Made by a program: the position numbers and the translations under genes. Under the pieces are notes generated by a model. That model was not told the DNA's origin. It did no database searches and saw only the letters and a program-made list of their open reading frames with translations. Source: an uncultured Clostridia bacterium (GTDB taxonomy: Bacteria; Bacillota; Clostridia; Oscillospirales; CAG-272). From it: a stretch of 16,252 bases of DNA. The stretch lies in the NCBI GenBank assembly GCA_937884385.1, contig CALGCW010000266.1, forward strand, positions 1-16,252, given 5' to 3'. Of the stretch, positions 1 to 7,273 are shown piece after piece (within the stretch, counting starts at the first letter, position 1; every line of letters starts with the position of its first letter).

Positions 1-37
1 CCAAAAAGCTTTTTGGTTCTTTTTCTCGAAAAAGAAC
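1..37. repeat. Two adjacent perfect palindromes at the left edge
   Basis: Bases 1-16 form a perfect 16-bp palindrome (CCAAAAAGCTTTTTGG). It runs directly into a 9-bp inverted repeat (GTTCTTTTT, loop CTCG, AAAAAGAAC) at 16-37. Both are A/T-rich with T runs, so they could act as weak terminators or belong to an intergenic repeat family. The partner gene lies outside the window, so the role cannot be decided here. Confidence 0.4.
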
Positions 38-61
38 ATATTCTTCTCTTTGTAACTCCAT

Positions 62-94
62 AAAAAACACCGTTCGCCCGAACGGTGTTTTTTT
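62..94 (-). terminator. Strong bidirectional rho-independent terminator ending the phage head operon
   Basis: AACACCGTTC and GAACGGTGTT form a perfect stem around a GCCC loop. The stem is extended by A6 on the left and T7 on the right. It lies 7 bases beyond the stop codon of the last head gene, and transcripts from that side end in a T run. The symmetry lets it also work for plus-strand transcription from the left. Confidence 0.85.
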
Positions 95-100
95 CTCATA

Positions 101-688
101 TTAAGTATATTTTTGCACGGTAGACCCAACCTCAAACGGGATCTCGGCGCAGATCTTGGCGACCGCATCGGCATACTTCCCATAAAACGCATCACTGCGC
201 TTTTCGTTAACGTCTATGAGCACCATCGAGCTTATAAACATCACCACGGGATAAACGAACCTTTCCGACAGCGGAAACTCATCCGTGACGTCGATAAACA
301 GTCCCGAAAAAGTCGCCTGTTCCGCCAATCCGCAAAGCTTTCTCCAAGATACGTCAAGCACACGCAGATCATTGCAGACCGCCGCCAAAGCAAACGGGAA
401 TTTTTCTTCCAAAAATGCCCTGATGTCGGAAATAACGTCGTCCTCGCTCACCCTCTCAACACTCTCCTTGACCGTCTCTGTGACAGAATCACTCGCATCT
501 CGCGTGTTAAGATCGATTCGGGTTGCCGTCTCGGCGGCAGTAGTGCTCTTCACGTTCTCTTCCTCACACGCGGCTTGCTCAACGGTACGGCTTTTGACCC
601 GCGTGACGTCATAATTCTCCAAAAATGAGCGCTTCACGTTGAGAAATACCGCCTCAAAAATATCCTTGCAGATATTCTCGCTTGCCAT
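101..688 (-). CDS. Putative phage head-tail connector or head completion protein
   Basis: This 195-aa protein starts 2 bases after the capsid stop codon. There is no obvious Shine-Dalgarno sequence, so translation is probably coupled to the capsid gene. The N-terminal helix is followed by an acidic, Thr/Ser-rich low-complexity linker (about residues 30-85). A more compact C-terminal part follows, with a hydrophobic helix (FVYPVVMFISSMVLI) and a conserved-looking tail around ERSDAFYGKYAD-like residues (here KRSDAFYGKYADAVA). Position right after the major capsid gene is where phages keep gp6-like connectors or small head completion proteins. No catalytic motif is visible, so the role rests on position and size only. 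It is the last gene before the terminator. Confidence 0.6.
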   Translation of the reverse strand: MASENICKDIFEAVFLNVKRSFLENYDVTRVKSRTVEQAACEEENVKSTTAAETATRIDLNTRDASDSVTETVKESVERVSEDDVISDIRAFLEEKFPFALAAVCNDLRVLDVSWRKLCGLAEQATFSGLFIDVTDEFPLSERFVYPVVMFISSMVLIDVNEKRSDAFYGKYADAVAKICAEIPFEVGSTVQKYT

Positions 689-690
689 AA

Positions 691-1512
691 TTATACCGCA
701 GGCTTAAGGCTGAGCACCATAAATTCGTCGGGGTAAACGACCTTCGCACCGTAGAGGTGAAGACCCTTCACCGCATCCGCAAATCTCTTTTCGGGGCGGT
801 AAGCCTCAACCTCAGAGATCTGCTCGGCGAACGCTACCGCACGCTTTGTGCGGAAAAGGCACTTGTGCATACCGTCCTCAACTACCACGTTGTTGGAAAC
901 GTATACCTTGCATCCGGCGATCTTACCGAGAAGACCGGTCTCAAGGGCATCGGAATTGTCCGTGCCAAGGTCGATCTTTGCCTTAAGAATGAGCGCCGCG
1001 ATCTCGGGTGAAACCTCAAGCACGATATCGTCGGAATTCATTACGTTTGCCTTCATCATCTGAGTCTTGAGATCGATGATGTGATCAACAATGGTCGCGG
1101 CAGTAGCCGCCTCGTCGGTAAGCTCAATATCCGCATCCTCATAAAGGGAGTAAATATAAGCATCAGCCGCATTTGCAAGCGCGGAAGCAGCTACCCTCAT
1201 AGCCTCATCCATAAGCTTGGGGTTGGACTGCGCTCTGTCCACGTCGTCGATCTGGAAGTTAAAATACTTCGCCTGATCGATTCTGAGAGTGGAAACGCTG
1301 TCAGAGAGCGTTTCCGGCACGGTCATATCCGTGTTTTTGGTGTAATCGGACACCGTCACGCCGCCAAGGCCGCAGATCTTGACCACTGAACCCTGATTTT
1401 TGATGTCGCCCTCAAACTCTCTGTTGCAGTTGAGAACGCCAATATACTTTTTGCCGAGCTGCTTGTAGAGATTTTCACTCCACACTGTTGAAATAAAATT
1501 TGTAATTGCCAT
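691..1512 (-). CDS. Phage major capsid protein (HK97-fold, P22-coat-like)
   Basis: This 273-aa protein would form the icosahedral shell of a tailed phage. It begins MAITNFISTVWSENL and has the layout of coat proteins of clostridial phages: an N-arm, an acidic region with IDDVDRAQSNPKLM, a central helix of alternating Ala residues (ASALANAADAYIYSL), and a C-terminal stretch AEQISEVEAYRPEKRFADA followed by GLHLYGAKVVYP. The start ATG has an AAAGGAAG ribosome binding site 6 bases upstream. It follows the scaffold gene after 31 bases, the usual order. The reading frame is intact and of normal length for this small capsid family. Assignment is from sequence pattern and gene order; no structure was compared. 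Confidence 0.88.
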   Translation of the reverse strand: MAITNFISTVWSENLYKQLGKKYIGVLNCNREFEGDIKNQGSVVKICGLGGVTVSDYTKNTDMTVPETLSDSVSTLRIDQAKYFNFQIDDVDRAQSNPKLMDEAMRVAASALANAADAYIYSLYEDADIELTDEAATAATIVDHIIDLKTQMMKANVMNSDDIVLEVSPEIAALILKAKIDLGTDNSDALETGLLGKIAGCKVYVSNNVVVEDGMHKCLFRTKRAVAFAEQISEVEAYRPEKRFADAVKGLHLYGAKVVYPDEFMVLSLKPAV

Positions 1513-1543
1513 ATGATTCTTCCTTTCTTTTTATAAAATTAAA

Positions 1544-2023
1544 TTAGTTCCAATGACGCATCGACTCCACGATATCGTCATAATTCTGCCTCACCTGCGC
1601 AGGCGTCATCTTTTTGACCTCTGCAGGTGAAAAATATTTGTCATCTCCGTCGCGTGTAAGAGAGCCCGCTGACATCCTGCTCGTTTTTTTATTAAACTCG
1701 CTAATGCGTTCTCTCTCAAGCTCACCGCGGCGAAGATATAGCGAGTATGCACCCGCAAGCGACTCCCCGTCCCTAACCGATTCCCATACTTCACCCGGGA
1801 TATCGGCGTGGGACACGGTCGGAAAATACTCACGAAAGCGCCCAAGCTCCGCCTCTGCGCGCTCCCTTTCCGCATCACGCCTGTCGCGTTCTGCAAGGGT
1901 GGCACGAAGCTCTTCAAGCTCTCGCTTCATCGCATCAAGCTCACTAAAACCCAAGCCTTCCGCATCCTCTTGCGCCATAGCCTCCGCGTTCTCGCAAAGG
2001 GGCTCATTCGTCATTTCTTCCAT
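1544..2023 (-). CDS. Phage capsid scaffolding protein
   Basis: This 159-aa, charged, mostly helical protein would chaperone capsid assembly and be lost from the mature head. Residues about 30-75 are a Glu/Arg-rich coiled coil (MKRELEELRATLAERDRRD). The C-terminal part ends in a short basic or amphipathic helix (SPAEVKKMTPAQVRQNYDDI), typical of scaffolds that grip the capsid. The chosen ATG at 2023 lies 8 bases after a perfect AAGGAGG inside the end of the portal gene, giving a 20-base overlap. An in-frame GTG at 2050 would add nine residues but lacks such a site. It sits between portal and capsid, as expected. Confidence 0.82.
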   Translation of the reverse strand: MEEMTNEPLCENAEAMAQEDAEGLGFSELDAMKRELEELRATLAERDRRDAERERAEAELGRFREYFPTVSHADIPGEVWESVRDGESLAGAYSLYLRRGELERERISEFNKKTSRMSAGSLTRDGDDKYFSPAEVKKMTPAQVRQNYDDIVESMRHWN

Positions 2024-3545
2024 CGGACATACCTCCTTCAATCTCCTCACGGTTAAAAATATAATCGCTCGGGATACGTTTCAGATACTGCTCGGGCGTA
2101 ATATGACCGCCATCAAGCAGCTTGTCGAGTATTGAGAGCGTAATCGACGCGTTATAGGTCGAGGTGTCGACCGCCTCCACTCTCACCTTGACCCTCAGAC
2201 CCTCAGCAGAGCCAAGCGGCATGGAATAGCACGCTCCGCTTTCGTCCATAAGGGGCAAAAGTCTCTCACTTGCAAAATAAGCGATTATCATATCCGCCCA
2301 AATGCTTGCAAGATCCTCAATGCAACGGTACAGAGCGCTTCTGACGAGCTGAAGGGGGATTTTCGATGCCTCCTGGATAGCAAGTATCGCGCTCGTGTTT
2401 GTAGGAGTAATGTTTCCGAGAGCCGTCTCCGTAGCACCGCCAAGCTCCTTGGTCGCAGAGATGACGTTCTGCAAGAATTCAAGATAACCGTCTTGAAGCT
2501 TACCAACGCCAAGCACCGTGACCGCGTCGGATACGTTCACCGCGCCGACAGCCCCGATAGCCTCACCGACCTCGTTGCTCCACTCGGGGATCTTCGACTT
2601 GTCATAGATCACCTTTGAGAACGCCGTATCGCTCATATGCTTCATCACCATCGCATAGGCACGGTTGATGTACTTCTGATTTGCGATCATCGAGGATACC
2701 GCGCTCGTTCCGTGAAAGCTGTTTTTCGTTTCGCTCCAGTTAAAATATGCGATCGGATAGAGCCTGCAGGGCGTCGCTACCCTGTTGATAACGCACTCGC
2801 GTGTCGATTTTTCAAAATGCACGACGCCGTCCTCGCGCCAAAATTTGATAAGATACGTCGCCTTTGCCTCTTCGTCTCCCTCAAGCTCAGGGATGAAACG
2901 ATCCCCCGCCCCATCATCCTCGCGGTCGGGCACGATCCTTGAAATGTATCTTTCACTCACACCAAGCTCCCTTGCCTCTCTGCGAAGCGAGATAACGCTC
3001 GCCCTACCCGAAAGGATAATGTAATCCTGGGACTGAATATCGTTCTTGTTGACGTCCGCAACGAAAATATCCGCATTGTCGATAACATCAGTCTCAATAT
3101 CCCCAAAATACGTTCCATCCCCCGCATCCTTGCCGTTCCAGTAGCAGTAAAGCACACCGTCACCGCTTATCGCTGCATCCGTGACAAGTCGGTAGAGCTT
3201 TGAATCCATCTTTGCTCTGCTCCAACGGTATCTTGCATTCTCCGTAAGCAAGCGGGTGAGCTTTTTGGAATTCTCACGCGCAGCTTCATCGGCATAATAG
3301 GTCGCGCTCTCGTCAATATACGAAATCGAGATCTTACTCGGTGCAACCGAGCAGGCAAGATAATCCGTCACTCTTTTGACCACGTTAAAGACGGGCTTTG
3401 GCAGATCACTCCCGGGCACTCCGTGCCATTGGTCACCGCGATAGAATCGCTCGTTGGTGCGAACGGTCTCATAAAGACCGATGCGCCTTTTGTAATCCTT
3501 TCCTGCTTCATACTGAAGCCATGTCTTTCTTAATGAATCGTTCAT
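2004..3545 (-). CDS. Phage portal protein (P22-like)
   Basis: This 513-aa protein would form the dodecameric portal ring at the packaging vertex. The N-terminus shows the pattern of P22-type portals: TNERFYRGDQWHG, then KPVFNVVKRVTDYLA. The central part has AYFNWSETKNSFHGTSAVS and NQKYINRAYAMVMKHM, followed by a long stem or crown helix region around NVISATKELGGATETALG and TNTSAILAIQEAS. The ATG is preceded by AAAGGA at good spacing. It lies 39 bases after the large terminase and overlaps the scaffold start by 20 bases. The frame is intact across the full expected length, in contrast to the two upstream terminase genes. Confidence 0.9.
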   Translation of the reverse strand: MNDSLRKTWLQYEAGKDYKRRIGLYETVRTNERFYRGDQWHGVPGSDLPKPVFNVVKRVTDYLACSVAPSKISISYIDESATYYADEAARENSKKLTRLLTENARYRWSRAKMDSKLYRLVTDAAISGDGVLYCYWNGKDAGDGTYFGDIETDVIDNADIFVADVNKNDIQSQDYIILSGRASVISLRREARELGVSERYISRIVPDREDDGAGDRFIPELEGDEEAKATYLIKFWREDGVVHFEKSTRECVINRVATPCRLYPIAYFNWSETKNSFHGTSAVSSMIANQKYINRAYAMVMKHMSDTAFSKVIYDKSKIPEWSNEVGEAIGAVGAVNVSDAVTVLGVGKLQDGYLEFLQNVISATKELGGATETALGNITPTNTSAILAIQEASKIPLQLVRSALYRCIEDLASIWADMIIAYFASERLLPLMDESGACYSMPLGSAEGLRVKVRVEAVDTSTYNASITLSILDKLLDGGHITPEQYLKRIPSDYIFNREEIEGGMSDGRNDE

Positions 3546-3584
3546 TCTTCATCCTTTCTTTGTTTTTTTACACTGATCAAAGCA

Positions 3585-4592
3585 TCAATAATCAAGATAC
3601 TTCTGCATTTTAGTTTTTTTGCACGAAAAGCTGAACGGCAAGACATCATCTTGCTCCCTTGCATCGCTCGCAAATTCAAACCGACTCATAACGGCATAGC
3701 GCAGAGCCTCGGGCGCGTGAGTGATCGAATGAGGAACGCTCGAGGCATCCTCGACTCGTTTAGGGTCACACACAAGCGACTGCATACAATGTATAAGCTC
3801 CTCACAGCAAGACGATATCCGAAGCCTCGGCTCACCGCAAGACGCGTTCAGATATTCCTTGAGGACGCGCCAACCGGGGATTCTCCTGTCGTCCGCCCGT
3901 ACCATCGGCGGCATACCAAACACCGCGCTCATTATCTCAAAGCCGCTTTTGCCGCTGTCCTGCCTTCGGTTCCAAAGGTCGGGGGATGCCACCGCATAGT
4001 CAATGTCATACCCTTGGGCAAATCCCGCTATCTTACGCGCAGCCTCTCCAAGAGTCAGCCCCGATACGCAAAGCTCCTTTTCGACGTATAGCTCACCACC
4101 CTCGCCCACAGAGAGCAAAAGTGCCGCAAGCCTGTCAAATCCGTAATCGAACGAGATAAAGTGCCTTTTGTTGTTTTTTGGGATGGACACCCCGTCGATC
4201 ACGTGAAGCTCATATGAGAACTCTGAAAAGAACTGCCCCTCGAAAACGTCCCATCGCCCGTCAAGCCAAGCCGCGCGAAGCCTTTCGGGAAGGGCGCGAA
4301 GCTGACCGATGTAGCTCGGGTCGGACTTCAAAAGCTCCTCGTTGTCGTAAACGAGCGCGCGGATAAATCGGTAGTCCCTCGGGTCTTCACCTGCCCGAAA
4401 ATCCCTGTCGATAAATAACCGCTTTACCCAACTGTGCCCAACTCCGCCGGGATTGCAGGTCAGATAGATGCGCTTCGGGTGTGAGTTGACTCCTCTCAAG
4501 CACGCCTTGAATATAGAAAACTGATATTCCGTAAGCTGGGTCGCCTCGTCAATGGCGATAATATCATACTCCTGACCCTGATAGCGAAGCAC
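3585..4592 (-). CDS. Terminase large subunit, Walker B and nuclease part (frameshifted from the ATPase part)
   Basis: This frame holds the Walker B motif YDIIAIDEATQL, the coupling motif TCNPGG, and the RNase H-like headful nuclease. Candidate metal ligands are the Asp residues in ISFDYGFD and SPDLW and the late acidic/His motif THAPEALRY. The first in-frame start codon is GTG at 4592, but homology-like coding continues upstream in this frame to about 4670 (YRESEKCVCFDNGSK, then IFLGYCAHESDV), so 4592 is not the natural start. Together with the piece starting at 4912 the gene spans 1,328 bases, one short of a multiple of three, and would give about 442 aa, a normal TerL length. It is a broken gene unless the missing base is a sequencing or assembly error. 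Confidence 0.85.
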   Translation of the reverse strand: MLRYQGQEYDIIAIDEATQLTEYQFSIFKACLRGVNSHPKRIYLTCNPGGVGHSWVKRLFIDRDFRAGEDPRDYRFIRALVYDNEELLKSDPSYIGQLRALPERLRAAWLDGRWDVFEGQFFSEFSYELHVIDGVSIPKNNKRHFISFDYGFDRLAALLLSVGEGGELYVEKELCVSGLTLGEAARKIAGFAQGYDIDYAVASPDLWNRRQDSGKSGFEIMSAVFGMPPMVRADDRRIPGWRVLKEYLNASCGEPRLRISSCCEELIHCMQSLVCDPKRVEDASSVPHSITHAPEALRYAVMSRFEFASDAREQDDVLPFSFSCKKTKMQKYLDY

Positions 4593-4912
4593 GTCACTTT
4601 CGTGAGCGCAGTAGCCAAGGAAAATCTTGCTTCCGTTATCGAAGCAAACACATTTTTCGCTCTCCCGATAAGAGAGCCGTATTCCAAAAGAAGCGGCGTA
4701 AGATGATTGCTCTTAAGCTCCGCATAGCTTCGCCTGATAAGCAGGCATCTGATCCCGGGGTAGTTCAGACAAAGTCCTACAAGCTTTCTGCGAAGAGCCC
4801 ACGATTTTCCGCCGCCCCTCGCCCCACCGTATGCCGTGTACTTGGCGCGTGAAGCAAAAAATTCCTTTTGCTTTTTGCTCGGTGTGCCGCCAATGACTAT
4901 TTTCTTCCCCAC
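4496..4912 (-). CDS. Terminase large subunit, N-terminal ATPase part (frameshifted)
   Basis: This is the 5' piece of the packaging motor gene. Walker A is clear at residues 29-37 (GGARGGGKS), followed by CLLIRRSYAELKSNHLTPLL, the usual stretch after the P-loop of TerL. The GTG start shares one base with the TAG stop of the upstream gene, and GAGGA lies about 10 bases upstream. After about residue 81 (LLLEYGSL) the frame turns to unrelated sequence and stops, while the genuine continuation appears in the next frame. One base appears to be missing between about 4668 and 4690. Meaningful protein therefore covers only about 4670-4912; the 3' portion to 4496 is out-of-frame read-through. Confidence 0.82.
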   Translation of the reverse strand: MGKKIVIGGTPSKKQKEFFASRAKYTAYGGARGGGKSWALRRKLVGLCLNYPGIRCLLIRRSYAELKSNHLTPLLLEYGSLIGRAKNVFASITEARFSLATALTKVTCFAIRVRSMILSPLTRRPSLRNISFLYSRRA

Positions 4913-5280
4913 TATAGTCCGTCCTCTGTAATATCGTGCTCAAAGACCACCTCGATCCTTTGCTGATCGGCATCCGCATCGCCCTTGCACTTCTCTCCGA
5001 TGCCGAGGCGCTCCTTGATATACATATTGATGGCAGTGGCATTCTTGGCGGCATTCAGCGCCTCATCCTCAAATATAGCCAGCATCGCGCCGTACTGCTC
5101 GGGGCACTTCTCCCCAAGCTCCCTCAACACTCCAAGACCCACTCCGAGAGACCTTGCAAATCCCGCAAGATTTGGAAACTTCTGCGCGCTTTTCTTGCTC
5201 TCCCCCTCTCCTTCCGAGGTCTCTCGACACCTGTCGACGTACCTCTCAGCAAGAGTGGAAAGCATTCCCTTTTCAAGCAC
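4912..5280 (-). CDS. Putative terminase small subunit, probably with a disrupted 5' end
   Basis: This 122-aa protein precedes TerL, where the small terminase that recognises phage DNA is normally found. The middle part NLAGFARSLGVGLGVLRELG looks like the helix-turn-helix segment of TerS proteins, and NAAKNATAINMYIKERLGI matches their usual end. The listed start is GTG at 5280, weakly supported by GAAAGG upstream. Coding-like sequence in the same frame (RAKKSPRERLEA) extends upstream to a TGA at 5323-5325. An ATG at 5324-5326 has an excellent AAAGGGGG site, but it reads only ATG AAA AAG TAG. Removing one A from the A5 run would join this ATG to the gene, so the true start was probably lost by a one-base insertion. 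Confidence 0.65.
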   Translation of the reverse strand: MLEKGMLSTLAERYVDRCRETSEGEGESKKSAQKFPNLAGFARSLGVGLGVLRELGEKCPEQYGAMLAIFEDEALNAAKNATAINMYIKERLGIGEKCKGDADADQQRIEVVFEHDITEDGL

Positions 5281-5425
5281 CGCCTCAAGCCTTTCTCTCG
5301 GGCTTTTCTTTGCCCTACTTTTTCATCCTATCAATCCCCCTTTCTTTTTCACAATAAAGCTCTCCGACTAAAATCCGTTCAACGCATTTTTCCAAAGATC
5401 ATCGCGCTTTCTTCAGTGCGAGCGC

Positions 5426-5434
5426 ATTATAGCA
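5426..5434 (-). promoter_or_regulatory. Extended -10 promoter for the phage head operon
   Basis: On the minus strand TGCTATAAT is a perfect extended -10 element. No good -35 hexamer sits 17 bases upstream; that position is occupied by the 10-bp repeats. Transcription would start near 5419 and run into the terminase genes. Dependence on an extended -10 with repeats in the -35 zone suggests activator control, which is inference. Confidence 0.6.
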
Positions 5435-5440
5435 TAAAAA

Positions 5441-5480
5441 AACGCGCCAAAGCACGCCAAAACACGCCAAAACACGCCAA
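5441..5480. repeat. Four tandem 10-bp iteron-like repeats
   Basis: Units start at 5441, 5451, 5461 and 5471 with consensus ARCRCGCCAA (TTGGCGYGYT on the other strand). The last two are identical and the first two differ at one or two positions. The spacing is exactly one helical turn, so a bound protein would occupy one face of the DNA. The array abuts the extended -10 promoter on the minus strand, suggesting an activator or repressor array. An origin iteron is the alternative. Confidence 0.75.
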
Positions 5481-5520
5481 CTTTTCATACTTTTTCACAC
5501 TTTTTTGCACTTTTTTCATT
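5481..5520. other. Helically phased A-tracts (probable intrinsic DNA bend)
   Basis: T runs of 4, 5, 6 and 6 bases start at 5482, 5491, 5501 and 5511, a 10-base period that continues directly from the iterons. A-tracts phased this way bend DNA. The stretch lies upstream of the minus-strand promoter at 5431 and between it and the diverging promoter at 5574. It could act as an UP-like element or bring the two promoters' regulators together. Confidence 0.65.
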
Positions 5521-5573
5521 TTATTCCACATTTTCACATTCTGCTCCACCCCTTCCCACCTTTTAAGCTCTAC

Positions 5574-5602
5574 TTGACAAAAGGCGGGATCTGTGATATA
5601 TT
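5574..5602 (+). promoter_or_regulatory. Strong sigma-A promoter for the P-loop kinase gene
   Basis: A perfect TTGACA at 5574-5579, a 17-base spacer, and TATATT at 5597-5602 preceded by TGA (extended -10). Transcription would begin near 5609, giving a leader of about 40 bases before the ATG at 5650. Confidence 0.85.
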
Positions 5603-5649
5603 AAGTCAAAGATTTTCAATTTTGAACAGCCTTGAGGAGATTTACGCAT

Positions 5650-6186
5650 ATGAAATTAGTAATAATCGTCGGCAGCGGCGCAGTTGGAAAAATGACCGTG
5701 GGACAAGAGCTTATGAAGATGACCGACCTTCGCCTTTTCCATAATCATATGATGATAGAGCCCGTCATCGATATTTTCGGATATTTTCACGGCGGAGTCA
5801 CTCAAAAGCTGCGCGAGGTAATCTTCGAGGAATTTTTAAAAAGCGATAATGCAGGTATGATATTTACCTTCCTTTGGGCATTCGACATGCCAAGCGACAA
5901 AGAGTACATAATGGAGGTCGCTTCAAAATTCGACGAGGTATACTGCGTTGAGCTTGTAGCGGACCAAGCAGTTCGGCTTCAGCGCAACGCAACCGAAAAC
6001 CGCCTCAAGAACAAGGCATCAAAGCGAGATATCGAGACATCAAATCAGCGACTTCTCAACGAGGAGCGCTACCGCCTTGTAAGCGAGCCCGGCGAGATCC
6101 CCTTTGAAAATTATATGAGGATCGATAACACAAGCATCGACGCGCAAACAGCTGCAAAAATGATAAAAGAAAATTTCAATTTATAA
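5650..6186 (+). CDS. Small P-loop kinase-like protein (AAA / shikimate kinase-like fold)
   Basis: This 178-aa cytoplasmic protein begins with a beta strand and a P-loop, VIIVGSGAVGKMTVGQ (Walker A around residues 8-16). LRLFHNHMMIE follows, a pattern seen in small Bacillota proteins annotated as AAA ATPases or kinases of unknown substrate. A basic region near residues 125-140 (RLQRNATENRLKNKASKRD) resembles the lid of nucleoside or shikimate kinases. I chose the ATG at 5650, which has TGAGGAGA about 10 bases upstream; a TTG at 5632 would place that ribosome site inside the gene. It stands alone between its own promoter and a terminator, with no functional link to neighbours. The phosphate acceptor is unknown. 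Confidence 0.85.
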   Translation: MKLVIIVGSGAVGKMTVGQELMKMTDLRLFHNHMMIEPVIDIFGYFHGGVTQKLREVIFEEFLKSDNAGMIFTFLWAFDMPSDKEYIMEVASKFDEVYCVELVADQAVRLQRNATENRLKNKASKRDIETSNQRLLNEERYRLVSEPGEIPFENYMRIDNTSIDAQTAAKMIKENFNL

Positions 6187-6199
6187 AAATCGTTAACAC

Positions 6200-6236
6200 A
6201 AAAAAACCCACGCAGAGATCCTGCGTGGGTAATTTT
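6200..6236. terminator. Bidirectional terminator between convergent genes
   Basis: ACCCACGCAG and CTGCGTGGGT form a perfect 10-bp stem (6206-6215 and 6221-6230) with an AGATC loop. The minus-strand side ends in seven T residues, which is best for the YitT gene. The plus-strand side ends in AATTTTATT, good enough for the kinase gene. Confidence 0.88.
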
Positions 6237-6259
6237 ATTCTATTCAATTTATAAATATA

Positions 6260-7132
6260 TCAAACGCTTCTGAAGCCCTTGCCGATGATCTCGCTGCTCG
6301 TTGTCACCACCATAAAGGCGTCCTCGTCGATCTTTTTGATCGCCTGACGAAGTCTTATCGCCTCATAACGGCGGCAGACCGTGTGCACCATTCCCTTTTT
6401 AGCCTGCGTGTAAGCACCGATAGCATCCGTGATAGTGACACCGTGATGAAGCTCGTTCATAATGTACTCTGCAACAAGCTCGGGCTTTTCGGTGATCACG
6501 ATAAAGTATTTGCACGAATCAAAGTTATCGATTACGATATCGATAATAAACGAGTTCATAAAGAGACCGACAAGCGAAAGAATGCCCGTTGTCATATTAC
6601 GGAACACGAAAAGTGACGATACCGCAATGACGGAGTTGACGCAAAGAACTGCTCTTCCAACGTCCATACTCGTATATTTCTGCAAAATAAGTGCCACAAT
6701 GTCCATTCCGCCGCTGGAAGCACCCGCATAAAAGATTATCGCAGTACCTATGGCGTAAAGTCCGATTCCGACACAAAGCTCCAAAAAGGGCTCTCCTGTG
6801 AGAGTTCGTCCGTTTGTCGAGAACTTTTCAATTAGTGAGAAGCTCTCAAATACCATCATCAAAGTAGAATAGCTGAGACTGCAGTAAACCGTAAAGCCGC
6901 CCGTCTGCTTTCCAAGAAAGATAAACCCGATGACGAGAACGAGAATATTCAGCAACATCAACCATTGTGATTGAGTCAAAAACGTCAGCTCTTGTGCTAA
7001 AAGGGTTGAAAGACCCGTCATACCGCCCGTGACAAAGTGATTTGGAACTAAAATAAAGTAGGTGCTGATCGCTATCAATACAATACCTACGTGCATTGAC
7101 AAAAAATCCTTAAAAGTTATCTTCTTTTTCAT
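6260..7132 (-). CDS. YitT family membrane protein with C-terminal DUF2179 domain
   Basis: This 290-aa integral membrane protein has about six hydrophobic segments (roughly residues 13-30, 34-48, 57-74, 82-97, 117-137, 159-205). It carries the family signatures VTGGMTGLS (34-42) and YAGASSGGMDI (135-145). Residues about 208-290 form the cytoplasmic DUF2179 domain (YFIVITEKPELVAEYIM, then MVHTVCRRYEAIRLRQAI). Members occur widely in Bacillota, often in several copies. The molecular function is not established; ligand-regulated transport is usually proposed. The start has TGAGGA upstream. It is transcribed alone from a strong promoter at 7212-7240 and is convergent with the kinase gene. Confidence 0.92.
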   Translation of the reverse strand: MKKKITFKDFLSMHVGIVLIAISTYFILVPNHFVTGGMTGLSTLLAQELTFLTQSQWLMLLNILVLVIGFIFLGKQTGGFTVYCSLSYSTLMMVFESFSLIEKFSTNGRTLTGEPFLELCVGIGLYAIGTAIIFYAGASSGGMDIVALILQKYTSMDVGRAVLCVNSVIAVSSLFVFRNMTTGILSLVGLFMNSFIIDIVIDNFDSCKYFIVITEKPELVAEYIMNELHHGVTITDAIGAYTQAKKGMVHTVCRRYEAIRLRQAIKKIDEDAFMVVTTSSEIIGKGFRSV

Positions 7133-7211
7133 ATATTCCTCAGAATTACCTCTCGCCCGGGTGGGCAGGGATGAAAAATATGCCGAAACGGATAGATTAA
7201 ACGACTATATG

Positions 7212-7240
7212 ATTATACAACAAATGATGAATATAGTCAA
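7212..7240 (-). promoter_or_regulatory. Sigma-A promoter of the YitT gene
   Basis: On the minus strand TTGACT (7240-7235), a 17-base spacer, then a perfect TATAAT (7217-7212). Transcription would start near 7205, leaving a leader of about 70 bases in which I see no convincing structure. It diverges from the operon promoter at 7293, with 52 bases between the two -35 boxes. Confidence 0.85.
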
Positions 7241-7273
7241 TGCCTATTTTTGATAAAAATAAAGAATTTTTCT

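Noticed and set aside
113..628. Plus-strand open frames at 113-628 and 285-614
   Set aside because: They lie wholly antisense to the connector gene, lack ribosome sites and promoters, and look like shadows of its codon use.
4655..4700. Programmed ribosomal frameshift in the large terminase
   Set aside because: No slippery heptamer or clear downstream stem is seen at the frame switch, and TerL genes are not known to need one. A mutation or sequence error is simpler.
5441..5480. CRISPR array
   Set aside because: The repeats are 10 bases long and directly adjacent, with no spacers and no cas genes.
5632..5649. TTG start at 5632 for the P-loop kinase
   Set aside because: The AGGAGA ribosome site would lie inside the gene, and the P-loop beta strand normally begins at the Met encoded at 5650.
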